NCBI RefSeq assembly: GCF_007655135.1
Contig: NC_045129.1
Location: 27,067,391 to 27,131,390 of the forward strand
DNA length: 64,000 nt
Origin: Punica granatum
Taxonomy: Eukaryota > Streptophyta > Magnoliopsida > Myrtales > Lythraceae
Direction: 5' to 3'
Every line of letters starts with the position of its first letter. Position 1 is the stretch's first letter. Below are positions 49,722 through 61,739 of this stretch, one piece after another. The notes under the pieces were generated by a model that made no database searches, was not told where the DNA came from, and was given only the letters and a program-made list of their open reading frames with translations. A program made the position numbers and the translations under genes.

Positions 49722-52700
49722 TCAGGGATAGTACTTCTTGATGGCGTCAGCATAGACGGGAAGTGCATTTTCGGTCCCGTCCATGTGGCTTAAAATAACG
49801 GCTCCTCCTGAGAAGATCTCTTTGACGACGAAGGGACCGTCGTATTTGTACGAAAACTTCCCTCGAGAATCGGGCGCGACATGTAAGACCTTTCTCAAGA
49901 CGAGGTCACCGGGACTGAACTCTCGGTGGCGGACCTTGGCGTTGAATGCTCGAGCCATCCTCTGTTGGTAGCACTGTCCGTGGCATAGTGCCTTCAGCCT
50001 CTTCTCGTCAATGAGGTTTAGCTGTTCGTATCGCTGTTTCGCCCACTTTGCTTCTACAAGTTCAGCCTCGGCAAGGATCCTCATGGAAGGGATCTCTACT
50101 TCGATTGGGAGGACTGCCTCCATGCCATAGACCAGAGAGTACGGGGTGGCCCCGGTTGAAGTCCGTATGGATGTTCGGTATGCCAAGAGTGCATAGGGGA
50201 GCATCTCGTGCCAATCCTTGTAGTTCACCGTCATTTTTTCGATGATCTTCTTGATGTTCTTATTAGCCGCCTCCACCGCGCCGTTCATTTGGGGACGGTA
50301 CGGGGTAGAGTTGCGGTGTCGAATTTTGAATTGTGCACAGAGCTCGTCGATGACCTTGTTATTCAGGCTCTTGGCGTTGTCCGTGATAATCGTCGCGGGG
50401 ACCCCGTACCGGGCGATGACATCGCGTCTGAGAAAACGGGCCACGGCTTTCGCGGTGACCGATGCGAGAGTGATAGCCTCGATCCACTTGGTGAAGTAGT
50501 CAATCGCCACCAGGATGAACATGTGTCTGTTAGACGCTTTGGGGTTGATCGGGCCAATCACATCCATTCCCCACATTGAGAAGGGCCACGGGGCTGTCAT
50601 AGAGTGTAACTCATTGGGCGGCGCCTTGATCTGATCGGCGTAAACTTGGCATCGGTGGCAATGCCTAACATACTTTACACAATCAGTCTCCATGGTGGAC
50701 CAATAATAGCCTAAGCGCATAATCTTCTTGGCGAGCATGAGGCCATTCATATGAGGTCCACAATTTCCTCCGTGCACTTCTTCCATAAGACGCCGCGATT
50801 CGTGTTCGTCGATGCACCGGAGGAGTGTGGAATCAAAGGAGCGGCGGTATAGTATCTCGCCGCTCAGAAAGTAGTGCATCGCGAGGCGTCTGAGCGTCTT
50901 TCGATCGCGGCGATCGGCGAATGGGGGATATTGGCCCGTTTGCAAGAAGTTCCTGATGTCTTCGTACCACGGCTTCGCTTCGGACGCCTCAATCGCGTTG
51001 CAGTAGGCCGGGCCTTTGGCCACTTCGATTTCAAGAGGTTCTATGATGTTCCCCTCTGAGATACTCGCCATAGATGTGAGTGTTACGAGTGCGTCCGCGA
51101 ACTGATTCTTCGCGCGTGGAGTGTAGGTGAATGAGATCTTCTCGAAGTTCTTCGCCAACTCCTCAAGATACTCATGGTATAGGACTAACTTCGCGTCTTT
51201 CGTCTTCCATTGCCCCAGCGTTTGGAAGATTGTGAGCATGGAGTCACCGAATAACTCTAACTCCTTCACCTTGAAATCGATCGCCGCTTGCAAACCGAGG
51301 ATGCATGCCTCGTACTCGGCCACGTTGTTGGTACAGGAGAAATCCACTTTCGTGGCGACCGGGTAATGGCGCCCATCCGGGGATATTAGAACTGCCCCGA
51401 CTCCTGATTCGACGGAATTGACAGCCCCGTCAAAGTACATCTTCCACGTTGGCTCCTCTTTCTCTTCGTCCACCTGGAGGATTCCTTCATCCGGGAAGTT
51501 CGTGTTAATCGGCGTGTCGTCGTTGATTGGGAATTCTGCTAGGTGGTAGGCAATCGCCTGCCTCTTGACGGACGTGCGGGGCACATACTCTATGTCGTAT
51601 TCCGTCAGTTGACAGCGACATTTTGCGATGTTCCTCATGGAGGAGGGGTTGTCGAGCAAATACCGCAGGGGGTCCGCTTTTAACAGCAAGCGGATCGTGT
51701 GATAGAGCGTGTACTGTCAGAGCCTTTGCATGACCCATACCAATACGCAACACATCTTCTCGATTTTCGGATAATTGGACTCCCCCTCAGTGAACTTCTT
51801 GCTCAAGTAGTATATCGCCCTTTCCGTGCGCGTCGACTCGTCTTCTTGCCCTAGCATGCATCCTAAGGACTGTCGGCTCACCGTGAGGTATAAAATGAGG
51901 GGTCGATTCGGCACAGGTGGTACCAATATCGGCGGCCGAATTAGGTAGGCCTTGATGGTGTCGAAGGCCTTCTGACACTCGTGGTCCCACTCCATCGCTG
52001 CATTCTTGCGGAGCAGGCGAAAGAGCGGCTGACACTTATCCGTTAGATTTGCAATGAAGCGCGCGATGTAATTCAATCGCCCCAAGAAGCCGCGTACCTC
52101 CCGAACCGTTGATGGCGGGGGAAGCTCCTTGATTGCCTTGACTTTGTCCGTATCCACTTCGATGCCGTGCTCATTGACCATGAACCCTAACAGCTTTCCT
52201 GATCGAGCACCAAATGTGCATTTTGCCGGATTGAGCCGGAGCTTGTATTCTCTCAGGCGATCGAAAAGGCGCTTCAGATTGACAAGGTGGTCTTCCCCCT
52301 CTTTGGACTTGGCGATCATGTCATCGACGTATACCTCGACTTGTTTGTGCAGCATGTCGTGGAATAGTGTGACCATAGCCCTTTGATAAGTTGCCCCTGC
52401 GTTCTTGAGGCCGAAGGGCATAACGCGGTAGCAAAAAGTTCCCCACATCGTGGTGAACGTCGTCTTGAGCTTGTCTTTTTCGACCATCCGGATTTGATTG
52501 TATCCGCAGAAGCCGTCCATGAAAGAGAACTGGGCGTGGCGTGCCGTATTGTCGACTAGGACGTCGATGTGCGGCAGGGGGAAATTGTCCTTAGGGCTAG
52601 CTTTGTTGAGGTCTCGGTAGTCGACGCAAACTCGGACCCTTCCATCCTTCTTTTCTACCAGCACAATGTTCGCCACCCATTCGGAATAGTTGCAGACTTC

Positions 52701-53163
52701 GAGTAACCCCGTATTGATCTGCTTGACGACTTCTTCCTTGATGCGGAGGAGAAGGCTAACTCGCTGTCGTCGTAACTATTGCCGCTTGGGCGGGAATTTC
52801 TCGGTGTTGAGTGGAAGGAAGTGCTCGACTATTGAGGGGTCTAAGCCGGGCATGTCGGCATAAGACCAGGCGAAGACCTCTTGGTATTCCTTCAGGAAGT
52901 CGATCATCCGGGTTCGCTGCGTAGGGTCGAGGGCTGTCCCGATCTTCAAGGTGCGGGGCTCTTCTTCGGTGCCCACGTTGATCTCCTCTGTTGGCTCGAC
53001 CGAAGTGATTTGATGGTCCTCGAGGCGACGCAAACTCTCTTCTATCTCGGGTACTTGACTGTCCTCAGGGAGCCCTTCCCCAAAGTATACGGGTTGGGGC
53101 TCACCGAGGTGCTCTTGGAATAAGTTCGAATTGAAGTGTCGAGGATTTGGATTCGAGTGGAGC
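49722..53163 (-). pseudogene. pol: pol 3' exon: RT, RNase H, second RNase H, integrase
   Basis: Reads in one minus-strand frame from the acceptor site to a TGA at 49722-49724, about 1146 codons. Reverse transcriptase shows MDGFCGYNQI and the catalytic YVDDM (~codons 278-282). The first RNase H is degenerate: the expected acidic residue in LYLTVS is absent. A second RNase H has catalytic acids in YFDGAVN, NVAEYE, FGDSM and QFADAL (~codons 575-690). Integrase has an HHCC zinc finger (VHGGN, GPHMN, CHRC) and a DD35E triad: the D of GMDVIG, the D of TDNAKS and the E of NGAVEAAN. No chromodomain follows. Two in-frame stops, TAG at 52776-52778 and TGA at 51717-51719, make it non-functional. The order RT-RH-aRH-INT is the established Tat arrangement. 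Confidence 0.92.
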
Positions 53164-53378
53164 CTGAAAATTCGAGAGAATTGTCTTAGAAAAAGAATTC
53201 ATAACGCTGTGAAATAGAGAATAAAAGGAGGAGATGAAACGCATGGGAATTCAAAAAGTGCGTGAAAGATTTCATTGATAATGTGAATATGAAGCCGTAA
53301 CGGAAACCCCTCTCCCGTCGTGCGGCGTATGGCTTATGCCGACACGCGGGTCACATCTTATACATGGATAAGCCTTAC
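53164..53378 (-). other. 215-nt intron between protease and RT
   Basis: The gag-protease frame ends in a stop at 53375-53377 and the RT frame is +1 relative to it. A strong donor (gatgt|gtaagg, intron starting 53378) and an acceptor (gaattttcag|gctcc, ending 53164) flank a T-rich segment. Removing these 215 nt joins the two frames in phase: the split codon is GT plus G. The residues just after the junction begin a conserved-looking NPNPRHF segment. Ogre elements are known to have a spliced intron at exactly this position. The position and phase are read from the sequence; splicing itself is inferred. Confidence 0.8.
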
Positions 53379-56300
53379 ACATCGGCAATCACAGCCGAGT
53401 AGCGTGGGACTGAGGTCCAGTTGTCAAGCTCCTCATTTTCCTGCGCCAAGCGGATGTGAACCCCTGAAGGAAGCTCCTCGGTGACGGCGTACACGGCTGA
53501 CGGAGCGGCAGGAGTGTCGTCGGAGTCCGAGGAAGGGCCGTCAAGGGTGCCCCCGATGGTGTGTGAGGGCCCGGAGAAGAAGTGCGATAGCGGGGGGACC
53601 GGAGAGCCCCGGTTGAGCCTCCCGTAGTATGCAGCAAGGCGATGAAGGTGGTTGCCCCTGCGGGCCTCGGTGATTTCATGACAGGAGGGGCGAAAACCGA
53701 GTCCCCTCCTGCGCTTGTACTCTTCGACTTCAATAGGGCGGCTGTTCCCTTGTCCGCGCGCCCCGAGGCCGGTGCCGGGAATGTAATTGTTGCGTAGAAG
53801 AACCTTTCCTATCATGCGGTCGGCACGGGACGGTCCACTCTCTCTGTAGTCCCGGATGACGAAGATGGTTTCGAATGAGTGGAATGGGAGATTTTCATCG
53901 TCCCCGACGCTAATATAGGGCACCGTCGTCTCCTTGTAGATGGCGTAATCCTCCTCTCCCTTCACCGTAATGAGCTTTTCTTCAACGATGAACTTCAGCC
54001 TTTGGTGCAGAGAAGAGGGGACGGCGCCGGCCGAGTGGATCCAAGGCCTCCCGAGCAACAAGCTGAACGCATTCGAGATGTCGAGCACCTGGAACGTGAT
54101 GCTGAACTAGCATGGGCCAACATCTATGAGGAGGTCGATCTCCCCGTTCACTTCCTTGTGTGAGCCGTCGAAGGCTCGGACCGCTGTTTTGCTTGGGCGG
54201 ACTCGGTTGAGGTCCACGTTCATCTGTTTCAGGGTGGTCACCGGGCAAACGTTGAGGGCGGACCCATTGTCAATCATGACCCGGCCAATGATGTAGCTGT
54301 TGCACGTGCAGACAATGTGCAACGCCTGCGAATGTGACCAACCTTCGGACGGGAGCTCGTCGTCCGAGAACGAGATGGTGTTGGAGAAGATGGACCCGAC
54401 AGTCTCCTCTATCCTGTCCAGGGGCGTCCCTTTGGGAACCTGTGCCGAAGTCAGTACCCGGAGGAGGGCTTCTCGATGCGGTTCAGAGCCGAGGAGGAGG
54501 GCGAGTAATGAGATATGGGCCGGGGACTTGGCCATTTGGTCGACCACTTTGTATTCGCTCGCCTTCACGATCTTCATGAATGCTTCGACTTCCTCCTCGG
54601 TCACTTTCTTAGACGGAAAAGGTGAGCTTTCGAGTGCTGCCCCAACTTTGGCGGCTGGCGCCTTCCCTTTGTCCTTGGCTGCCGAGTTCTCGTACACCCT
54701 CCCCGAACGTGTCACCCCCATGACACTGAATTGCTGTTCGACACTCTCGACACTCCCTTCATAGGTCCAGGGGACCTTGCTGTCTGAGTAAGGTTCCCGA
54801 GCGGGGATGTCTACGACGAATGGGGCCGACGAGGGCACATGTCCTGTGAATTCGACCGTCGGTTCCCTGGGGGTGTAGTCGATCACAAAGGGAAGGAGGT
54901 CATCCTATGCATCTTCGTCCCTCTCTGAGACGCACACGGCGATCATGTTGATGGAAGGCCCCGAACTCGGCCTATGGTTCGGGAGGGGGTTGGCCTGCAC
55001 ATTCGGGGGCCTGACGGCGTTGAAGGTGAGCCTGTTGCCGTCAATCCTCCTCTGGATCTCGTCACGCAACCTCCAACAATTGTCGAGAGTATGCCTCGGC
55101 ACGCCCTGATGATACTCGCAGTGCTTAGACTGATCTTGAGTGGACGGGTCGAAATTCGGGCCTGGGGATATCGGCTGACTTTGGTTTCCCGCCAGGAGTT
55201 GCCGATATATATGAGAGAGAGGAGAAGGCAGTGGCGTGTATTGTTTGCGGGGTCGGCTCTGCGTGCTGCCGGCCTGCGGTCCCTGCGCAGTGGGGTTCTG
55301 CTGCGCCGATGGAGGAGCTCTCGACACCGGGGGCCTAGGTTGAGAGGGCTGAGTCGTCGCGGGTGCGTAATGGTCGTATGATTGTGAGGTTGCCGGTGGC
55401 GGGACCGGCGGGGCCGAGTAGTAAATCGGCTGAGGCTAGTGCTGTGGGGGCGGAGGGAAGTAAGTAGGAGCGGTGGTCGGTGTGGTTGTGAGGTTCACCG
55501 AGTATTGTTGGGACGCCTGATGTGCCGTATTGACGGCGTTTACTGAAACTTCCTTCCCTCTCCTTCCACCGGAAGATGGCAACATGGTGGGGACCTTCTT
55601 CGATGGCTCCTCTCCTCTACTGGTGGGGCCCTCCATCCTTCCGAGCTTGATCCCCAAATCCAGCTTTTTCCCGACCTCGATGAGATCAGAGAATGACGAA
55701 GTGTGGGCCAACAGGTGTGAATAGTACACTCCCTTCAGTGTGGATTGAAACAACTGGATCTGTTGCATTTCACTGATCGGAGAGATGTGTTTTGCAGCTT
55801 GGGCACGCCACTTGGTAGCGTATTCCTCGAACCTTTGACCCTGCTCCATTTCTTTCGTGCTCAGTTCCAGGAGGGTGGGAGGTGTTTCCGCGCAATATCG
55901 GTATTGGTCGATAAACTTCCGGGAGAGGTCTTCCCATGTCGGGATGTCCTTGGCCTTCAGCGACATGAACCAATCGAGAGCCAATCCCGACAGGCTATCC
56001 TGGAAGGAGTAGATGACGAACTCCTCGTACTCCCAATACTGCAGGTGGTGGCGTGGATCCGTCGTGCTCTCATAGGTCTTGAACTCCGGGACCTTGAACT
56101 TCGGAGGCAGCCGCATGCCCGGGAATAGGCTGCAGTCGCCGTAGCGTGCGTCGGGTCGAGCATCACCCGCTTGTAGGGCTCGTATCGTCTCTTCCATTCA
56201 CTTCAGCCTACGTTCCTGCTCGGCATCGGCCTCGGGGAAGAAATGCGTCGGTGAGGCGAACTGGGCTGCATGAGTCGGCGTGCCTGGTTCGTGGAAGGTG

Positions 56301-57004
56301 GTGTTTATAGGGGGCGGTGCCTAGTAAGAGAGGCCGACGTGGGGTTATAAAGGCGGGTATGGAGGAAGCTCCGTGGCTTGAAGATGAGTCGGAGCGGGCG
56401 CACTGGGCGCCGGGAAAACCATCGGCGGAGGTGCTGTGTAGGCCATCGCTGGGACCGGTATAGAGATAGGAAGAGGCGCGGGCAGGACCTGCTCCGAGGA
56501 CAGGAACGTCGCCGGTGGGAGAGGGACGGCCGTGGGGGCCGGTGGTAGCGGATATGGGCTGGTGAAAGGGTGAGCCATGGACGTATGCAGTGTTGGTGGT
56601 GCGGGCACCTCCATGTTCTTCGGGGCCTGAGTCGGCGGGACCCTAGGAGTCGGGTCAATTGTTGGTCCTTGTCCCGGCGGCGGCGTGGAGCTCGAGGATG
56701 CGCGGTTTGGTCCCCTAAGTAGGGCGAGCAGCTCTGCCATGTTGGTGGCCATTTGGTTGACCGTGCCTTTGAGTGCCGCGATGCAGGCTTGGTCGTCGGA
56801 GGCGGAGGACGTCTGTGAGGTCCGTGCAAGGGGTGCTCCTAAAGACGTCGGGGGCTGGAGATGCGTTGGAGGAGCGCCCGAGTACGCCGGGAGCATGCCT
56901 GCAGGAGTCGGAGGCAGCGGAGCGTGTGCTGGAGGTGGTTGAGAATGGGTCGGAGACGGCAGGTTGACTTCCTCGGAGATGTCGACTCGATCTTCTTCCG
57001 CCAT
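53379..57004 (-). pseudogene. gag-pro: gag-protease 5' exon
   Basis: One frame runs from ATG at 57004 to the splice donor, ~1208 codons. Domains in order: a proline-rich N-terminus with a short helical stretch (NQMATNMAELLALL); a retrotransposon gag domain (~codons 300-410, including ALDWFMSLKAKDIPTWEDL); a zinc-binding-like CEYHQGVPRHTLDNC (~codon 629, C-x2-H-x5-H-x4-C); an aspartic protease with active site MIDNGSALNV (D at ~codon 912) and LLGRPWIH; then a glycine-rich G-patch-like GTGLGARGQG. Six nonsense codons interrupt it, at 56345, 56321, 56198, 55436, 54905 and 54107, with no frameshift seen. Gag would form the particle and protease would process the polyprotein. Confidence 0.9.
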
Positions 57005-57319
57005 TCTGAGACGTTGACGAGTCGGATAACAGTGCGACGCCAGTTGTGATCACCTAGATTCCAAGAATGTGTAAGGGCAAACATCGACATTTTGAGATGA
57101 TAAGTGCGGAATAAATAAAGGGGTAAGATGTATGAGATGCATGAATTTTCGAAATGCTAATGTCATTACATTGATTAGATTCAAGCTCCATAGTTTTACA
57201 AAATAGAACGCACGAAAGAAAAGGAACATAAACGTAAAGCCGACATCCCTTTACGCTCGGTGGCCGGTTGAGAGCGGCGCAGGTCCGAGCGAGGGCAAAA
57301 ATGGGCGCGTCCGCTAATC
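57005..57319 (-). other. Spacer between ORF1 and gag
   Basis: About 0.3 kb without a coding frame. Part of it (57110-57200, with gatgcatgaattttcgaaat) is also in the LARD at 34640-34780. This shows that the LARD deletion starts at or just before gag. Confidence 0.6.
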
Positions 57320-58726
57320 CTAGGGGTGGGCAATCTCGCACGCCCTTGCCTGCACTCGGTCCAACCTCGCGCTCAAGCAGGCCATCTCCCTGTCTAGGTG
57401 CGCAACTCAAGCGCGTGCTCGGCCCAATTCCGTCTGAAGATCCCTGTAGTCGGCGACCTCTGCGCGGGAATCAACAAACTCGCAACAGAGCCTATCTCGT
57501 TCCTCCCTGATGGAGCTTTCGGCTTCGGGAGCGGGGGTAGATGTAGCTCAGGGAGTCGGGGTGGCCTGAGGCCGTTGTGGTGGTGTCGATCCCTGCGGGT
57601 AGAACCGGACCAGTTATGCCGATGTGGCGGAGAATGCTCGCTCTTCGTCGGTGGGGTGCTCAAGGAAGTACAGACGCTGTATGGTGCTAGTGTCCCGTTG
57701 GCGGCGGATCTCCCGAATCTGTAGGAATCTTGCGGGGGCCGTGGATGTAGAGTCGGCCCATTGGGATGCGGAAAGGTAGGCGGTCCGCCTCGGCGGGAAT
57801 GTCCTGTAGGTCGCCGAGTTGTCTGATTACCCGACTGGGGAATATGAGCGTGCTCCCCAAATGGCTAAGAAGGGGGACTCCCACAATCCCGGGACATCCT
57901 GTGATCATGGGGCCGCCGGGGTTCCATCGGGAGACCCATAGGAACCGTGAGGGCGTTAGCTGGCGCCAAAAGTGCCTCCATTCCGAGAAGCTGTGCTCGG
58001 GAGGCGGGATAACGGTACCAGGCGCTCGATCAGCGTGCGCTCGTCGGCGATGTAGGAGAACGGATGTGTGGAACAAAAGGAGCGAACATGGGCGAAAAGC
58101 CAAATCTGCCGTAGGTGCGGGGGTCCCCTTATCCTGCTGCGTCGAACCTCTCTAACATAGTCTAGAGACCGAACGGTCTCGGCTAGTAAAGCCTCCACGT
58201 AACTATGGCCTCCCACCGCTTAGAGGACGACTTGGGCTATAGCCCTGTCAATGAGGTTCGGCGAATACGAGAACAAGAGAGTGCCAAAGACTAAAAGTAG
58301 GAATCCATGACATGCGTTGCGCTGATAGGATGTTGACGAGGGTGTCAATGCGCGGAGGAGCGTCCAATCGGAGAGCCACGCGATCCTGATGCCGTGATCC
58401 CATCCTTGGTGAAGCTCTTCGTGGATGTCTTGGGTAGGTATGCCGAGGAGACTGGAGAGCTGACTCCGAATGGTTGCGAACGGGTTAGGCACGAAGATGC
58501 CTTGGGTCGTGGGCGTAGGCCTCTGGATAAGTGCCGTGTACTCCTTGATCGTAGGGGCTAACTCCGTCCCCTGGAAGTTGAATACTGCGTGCTCGGGGTC
58601 CCAAAACTCCGTGGCGGTCCTCAAGAAGATCCAATCCACCGGAGTTTCCGTGAACATGACCATATCTCCGATAATGCCCCGGAAGAAGGAGTGGTCCACT
58701 GGTCGGAGAGTCCTCTAAATGAGCAT
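57320..58726 (-). pseudogene. ORF1, DUF7745-like protein of Ogre elements (decayed)
   Basis: From ATG at 58724-58726 to TAG at 57320-57322, ~1.4 kb. The reading starts with a premature TAG at codon 4 (58715-58717). It then gives a clear globular segment with TEFWDPEHAVFNFQGTELAP and IKEYTALIQRP, the signature I recognise from the DUF7745 / plant-mobile-domain-like proteins found in Ogre ORF1. A TAA follows at 58220-58222, then VEALLAETVRSLDYVREV in the same frame. The frame shifts near 58030 to give EWRHFWRQLTPSRFLW and GIVGVPLLSHLGSTLIF. It shifts again near 57680 and ends in a coiled-coil-like tail (DYRDLQTELGRARA, VAHLDREMACLSARLD) with one more stop. The function is unknown even in intact elements. 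Assignment to ORF1 is firm; the domain name is from memory. Confidence 0.8.
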
Positions 58727-59388
58727 GATGTCTTGCCTTGGCGGTGTGATCGCTTCTAGTCTAAGACCGGGAGCCGGGCGGTCCATCCTTACCTAGATGG
58801 AGGAGATGTCGGCTTAACGTCTTAAGAATCAAATCAGTGTAATGTCCTAAGTTTTTTTCGAAAATAATGCGTGCAGTGCGGAAAGATAAGCTATAGTCAC
58901 GTTCTTTACAGTATACATCACTCGTTCTTATAGAAGAACACAAAATGCCCGTCCTAAAGAAAAAACTACGGGCCGACTCAAAGACTCGACTTTTTGGGTC
59001 GGTTGTTGGCATGGAGGTAAGAATGGGTCCAGCATGACAGTCCCTGTGTATGCATGGTTTTCGGTGCTACCGGGAGAACCACTAACTAGGGATGGGAGCC
59101 CCCGATACAAGGGTGTGAATTCCTTGAAATCGAGCGAGGATCTTTGGGGGCCAGTTTGGTGGCATAGCCGACTCGATCCGTTCTCTTACTCGGAACCTCT
59201 GACTAACCTAGCTTCCTATCTTGGTGCCCGTGGGATTTCGGACAAGGTACCTAGAAACCCACTAGAATGATGCGATGCAAATGTGCGAAGTAAATGCGAG
59301 AAATAAATGTGCTTAAAATAAATGTACGGAAAGCGCTAAATAAACATGCAGGCAAGCAAACGGAATTGAGCCCGAACCCACTAAGTAT
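58727..59388 (-). other. 5' leader of the coding element
   Basis: Untranslated leader between the PBS and ORF1. The part 59090-59250 (cgagcgaggatctttggggg and following) is nearly identical to 35430-35590 of the LARD. No gene seen. Confidence 0.7.
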
Positions 59389-59407
59389 GTCCCTAGTGGA
59401 GTCGCCA
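59389..59407 (-). other. Primer binding site of the coding element
   Basis: TGGCGACTCCACTAGGGAC on the minus strand, three bases from the LTR end. It matches the TGGCGACTCC-type site that Ogre elements use with a tRNA-Arg primer (established knowledge, recalled and not checked here). Confidence 0.78.
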
Positions 59408-59410
59408 AGC

Positions 59411-59888
59411 TGTGCGCACCCGAATTTAATCTCGTCGGGGCACACATGCGCGAAGCCTATGCAACGCAGCTCGGGAGTGTCCACCTTCCCGGGGACGCGC
59501 GACGGACGCACGTGACAAGGAGTCGCCACTTACTGTTTACGACCCGTAGGTCGAGGGCCGTTGAGTCGCCCGGGTCTAGGGGCATGGGGTACACCTAAAT
59601 ACTAAGGCAATGGTCATGCGGAACCGAAAATTCCGAATTTGGGGGTTCTATTACGTGCGGGCCTATATCCCGCACGCCCTTTCGGTACTCTAGTTTGCTA
59701 GGCTTGCCGTTTAGTTTATTTACCGCGTGATTTAGGGTTGCACTTGATTTGCCCGTTTTGATACCGTAAAATCGATGAATTGATCAAGTTGGGCCAAGAA
59801 TTCGGAAGATGAGTAGGCTTGCGTGTTGAGGAATCGGTTCACTATCTTAGCGTTGCAGTTCATCGAACCATGATGGTCGATTCCCTGT
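59411..59888 (-). mobile_element. 5' LTR of the coding element, truncated by insertion
   Basis: Its first 478 plus-strand bases run parallel to 43214-43694 and stop in mid-LTR at 'gattccctg' where LTR E starts. Bases 59884-59888 (cctgt) are the predicted target duplication for E. The rest of this LTR should follow E beyond the window. Confidence 0.85.
59519..59528 (-). other. PBS-like 10-mer inside the 5' LTR
   Basis: ggagtcgcca is identical to positions 59398-59407 of the true primer binding site, 121 bp away. Sense reading TGGCGACTCC. Confidence 0.6.
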
Positions 59889-61177
59889 TGTCAGCACCCC
59901 ATTTTGGCCCACCGGTTTCCCGCACGAGGATTCCCGACCGAAGCCCGGGGCACTATTCATCACCCGGCAATCGGAGGCAAATAGGCGAGCACGGAGTCAT
60001 GAACAATGAGAGAAGAGCTGGGTCGCTAAGAAAAGCAAAGGAAAGCCCTCGGAAGAACGAACAGACAAAGAACCCCGAAAACGGCAGAGCTGGTACTGTG
60101 GCATTATTCATCACTGAGTCACCGAAGCACCGAAAGGTGCCCAATATGGGGCTCCAAAAATCCCTCTCAGTGCCAAAATGACCAATTACACGTCCGGGCG
60201 CATTTCCGGGGCATCCTGCTTAAGCCGGGACACCCCGATCCCCCACGGACTCCTTTTCTGAAAGGGCTCCCGGGGCCCGATCCACTGACAAGTGAACGGC
60301 ACCCCAAAACGGGCCTACAGGCACCCAGGGACTACCGGGGTCATGGAACAAGCTTCATACGACCTTTCGGAAATCTACGGGGTTTCCCGAGGGACGTTTC
60401 AATGGTAGCAAATGCCTCCCGATGAATCTTCGGGGCACATCCATAGAAAACAGAGATCACAGCGATCCCCGAACGCCTCAAGACATTCGGGGAACACTGA
60501 GAAAGCTCTGGTCACAAGTCCCTAGGTCTTCCCGGGGCAACGATCTTCGGTCGGAGACGACGAGCCAACGATCCCCCACGAGGCAAAAAGGGACACCGAA
60601 ACGAACATTAAGGTGCACAAAGAGCAATCGGGGACCGAGGACGCTCAACTCCACTCCGAATGTCCGAACAGGGCAAAACCGATTCTCGAGGCGCCGAGTC
60701 ACCCGAACGTCCGTTCACACGACGTATGGCGATATTGGGCTCATTCAAATCCTCTTCGTTCAAGCATTCCAAATCTATAAATTAATCGGACATCGGAGAC
60801 CGAACGCGCGTTCAATCAAGTCTCCAGCTTTTTCCGGCTTTTCTCTTATTTGAATGGGACCCACAGCTCAGCCAAGCCAAGCCACCAAGCCGCGGCTCAA
60901 CCCCAAGCCACGGCTCAATCTCCAAGCCGCGGCTAAAACCCAAAATTCGGTGGCTCCAAGCTTCAAGAAGCTCCCCCCTCCACACATTTCAAATCCTTCT
61001 TACACCCATCACTTCCTATCACTTCCCCATCACCTCCCATCAACTTTCCTTTCTCTTCCTTTCCCCACACTCAACAAGACATCTTCCCCACCCTAATCCT
61101 CCCTCCAAAATTCGGAACCCCTAAGCTCCCCCCTCTAATTGCACTTAAACTCACTAATTTGGCTCATTAAGGCATCC

Positions 61178-61183
61178 TATAAG
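61178..61183 (+). promoter_or_regulatory. TATA box of LTR E
   Basis: tataag in 'gcatcctataagtgccta', ~1.29 kb into the LTR, followed by a CT-rich leader (61215-61270, ctctctctctagctttctc). Confidence 0.5.
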
Positions 61184-61739
61184 TGCCTAATTGCAAGACA
61201 CTTTAATCACAACTCCTCTTGCACTCTCTCTCTAGCTTTCTCACTCAAAAACTCTCTCAAATTCCTCTCAAACTCCAACAATTCGTCCAGCTTTCCCTCA
61301 GCCCGAAACCAAGGCAAAATTGCCGGAAAACTCAACCGTTTTCCGGCGACCGCCACTCAACCCGAACCAAACTCAACCAAACTTCATATCCCACATGTTT
61401 TCGACCTCCCGAGTCCATTTCCGGTGTTAGTTTTGCGATTTGAAGCTCCCAGCAGCCCGAACCAGCTCTGTCCAGAAACGGGTTCCGTAGGTGTTTCACG
61501 GCTTCCCGGGCTTCCTCGACATTTCCACTACCTCACGACTATGGCGAGTCGTGCCATCATTTCCTAGGGGTTCCTCATGACCCTCACTCTCCCCCGTGAC
61601 AAGGTGGTCGCGTGCCGAGAGCCGCTCAACCGCGCACCACCGCCATTTCTCTCCTTTCTCCCTTCACAGATTTTTTCCAGTTTTTACCGGTTTTCTTTGC
61701 ATCTCTCAGGAAAATCGACATATCTAATCTTCATGAAAC

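Larger units (their letters stand above)
43214..59888 (-). mobile_element. Ogre-like element with ORF1 and gag-pol (defective)
   Basis: Minus-strand element: 3' LTR 43214-48215, PPT, 3' UTR, pol, intron, gag-protease, ORF1, leader, PBS, and a 5' LTR of which only 59411-59888 is present because LTR E is inserted there. The two LTR ends share features that separate them from the LARD ('acttactgtttacgacccgt' and 'ggccgttgagtcgcccggg'), and differ at roughly 4-5% of the ~250 terminal positions I compared. The expected 5-bp target duplication is acatt (43209-43213); its partner lies outside the window. Confidence 0.85.

Noticed and set aside
50208..50579. Plus-strand open frames across the pol gene
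   Set aside because: Antisense shadows of the integrase and RT coding strand.
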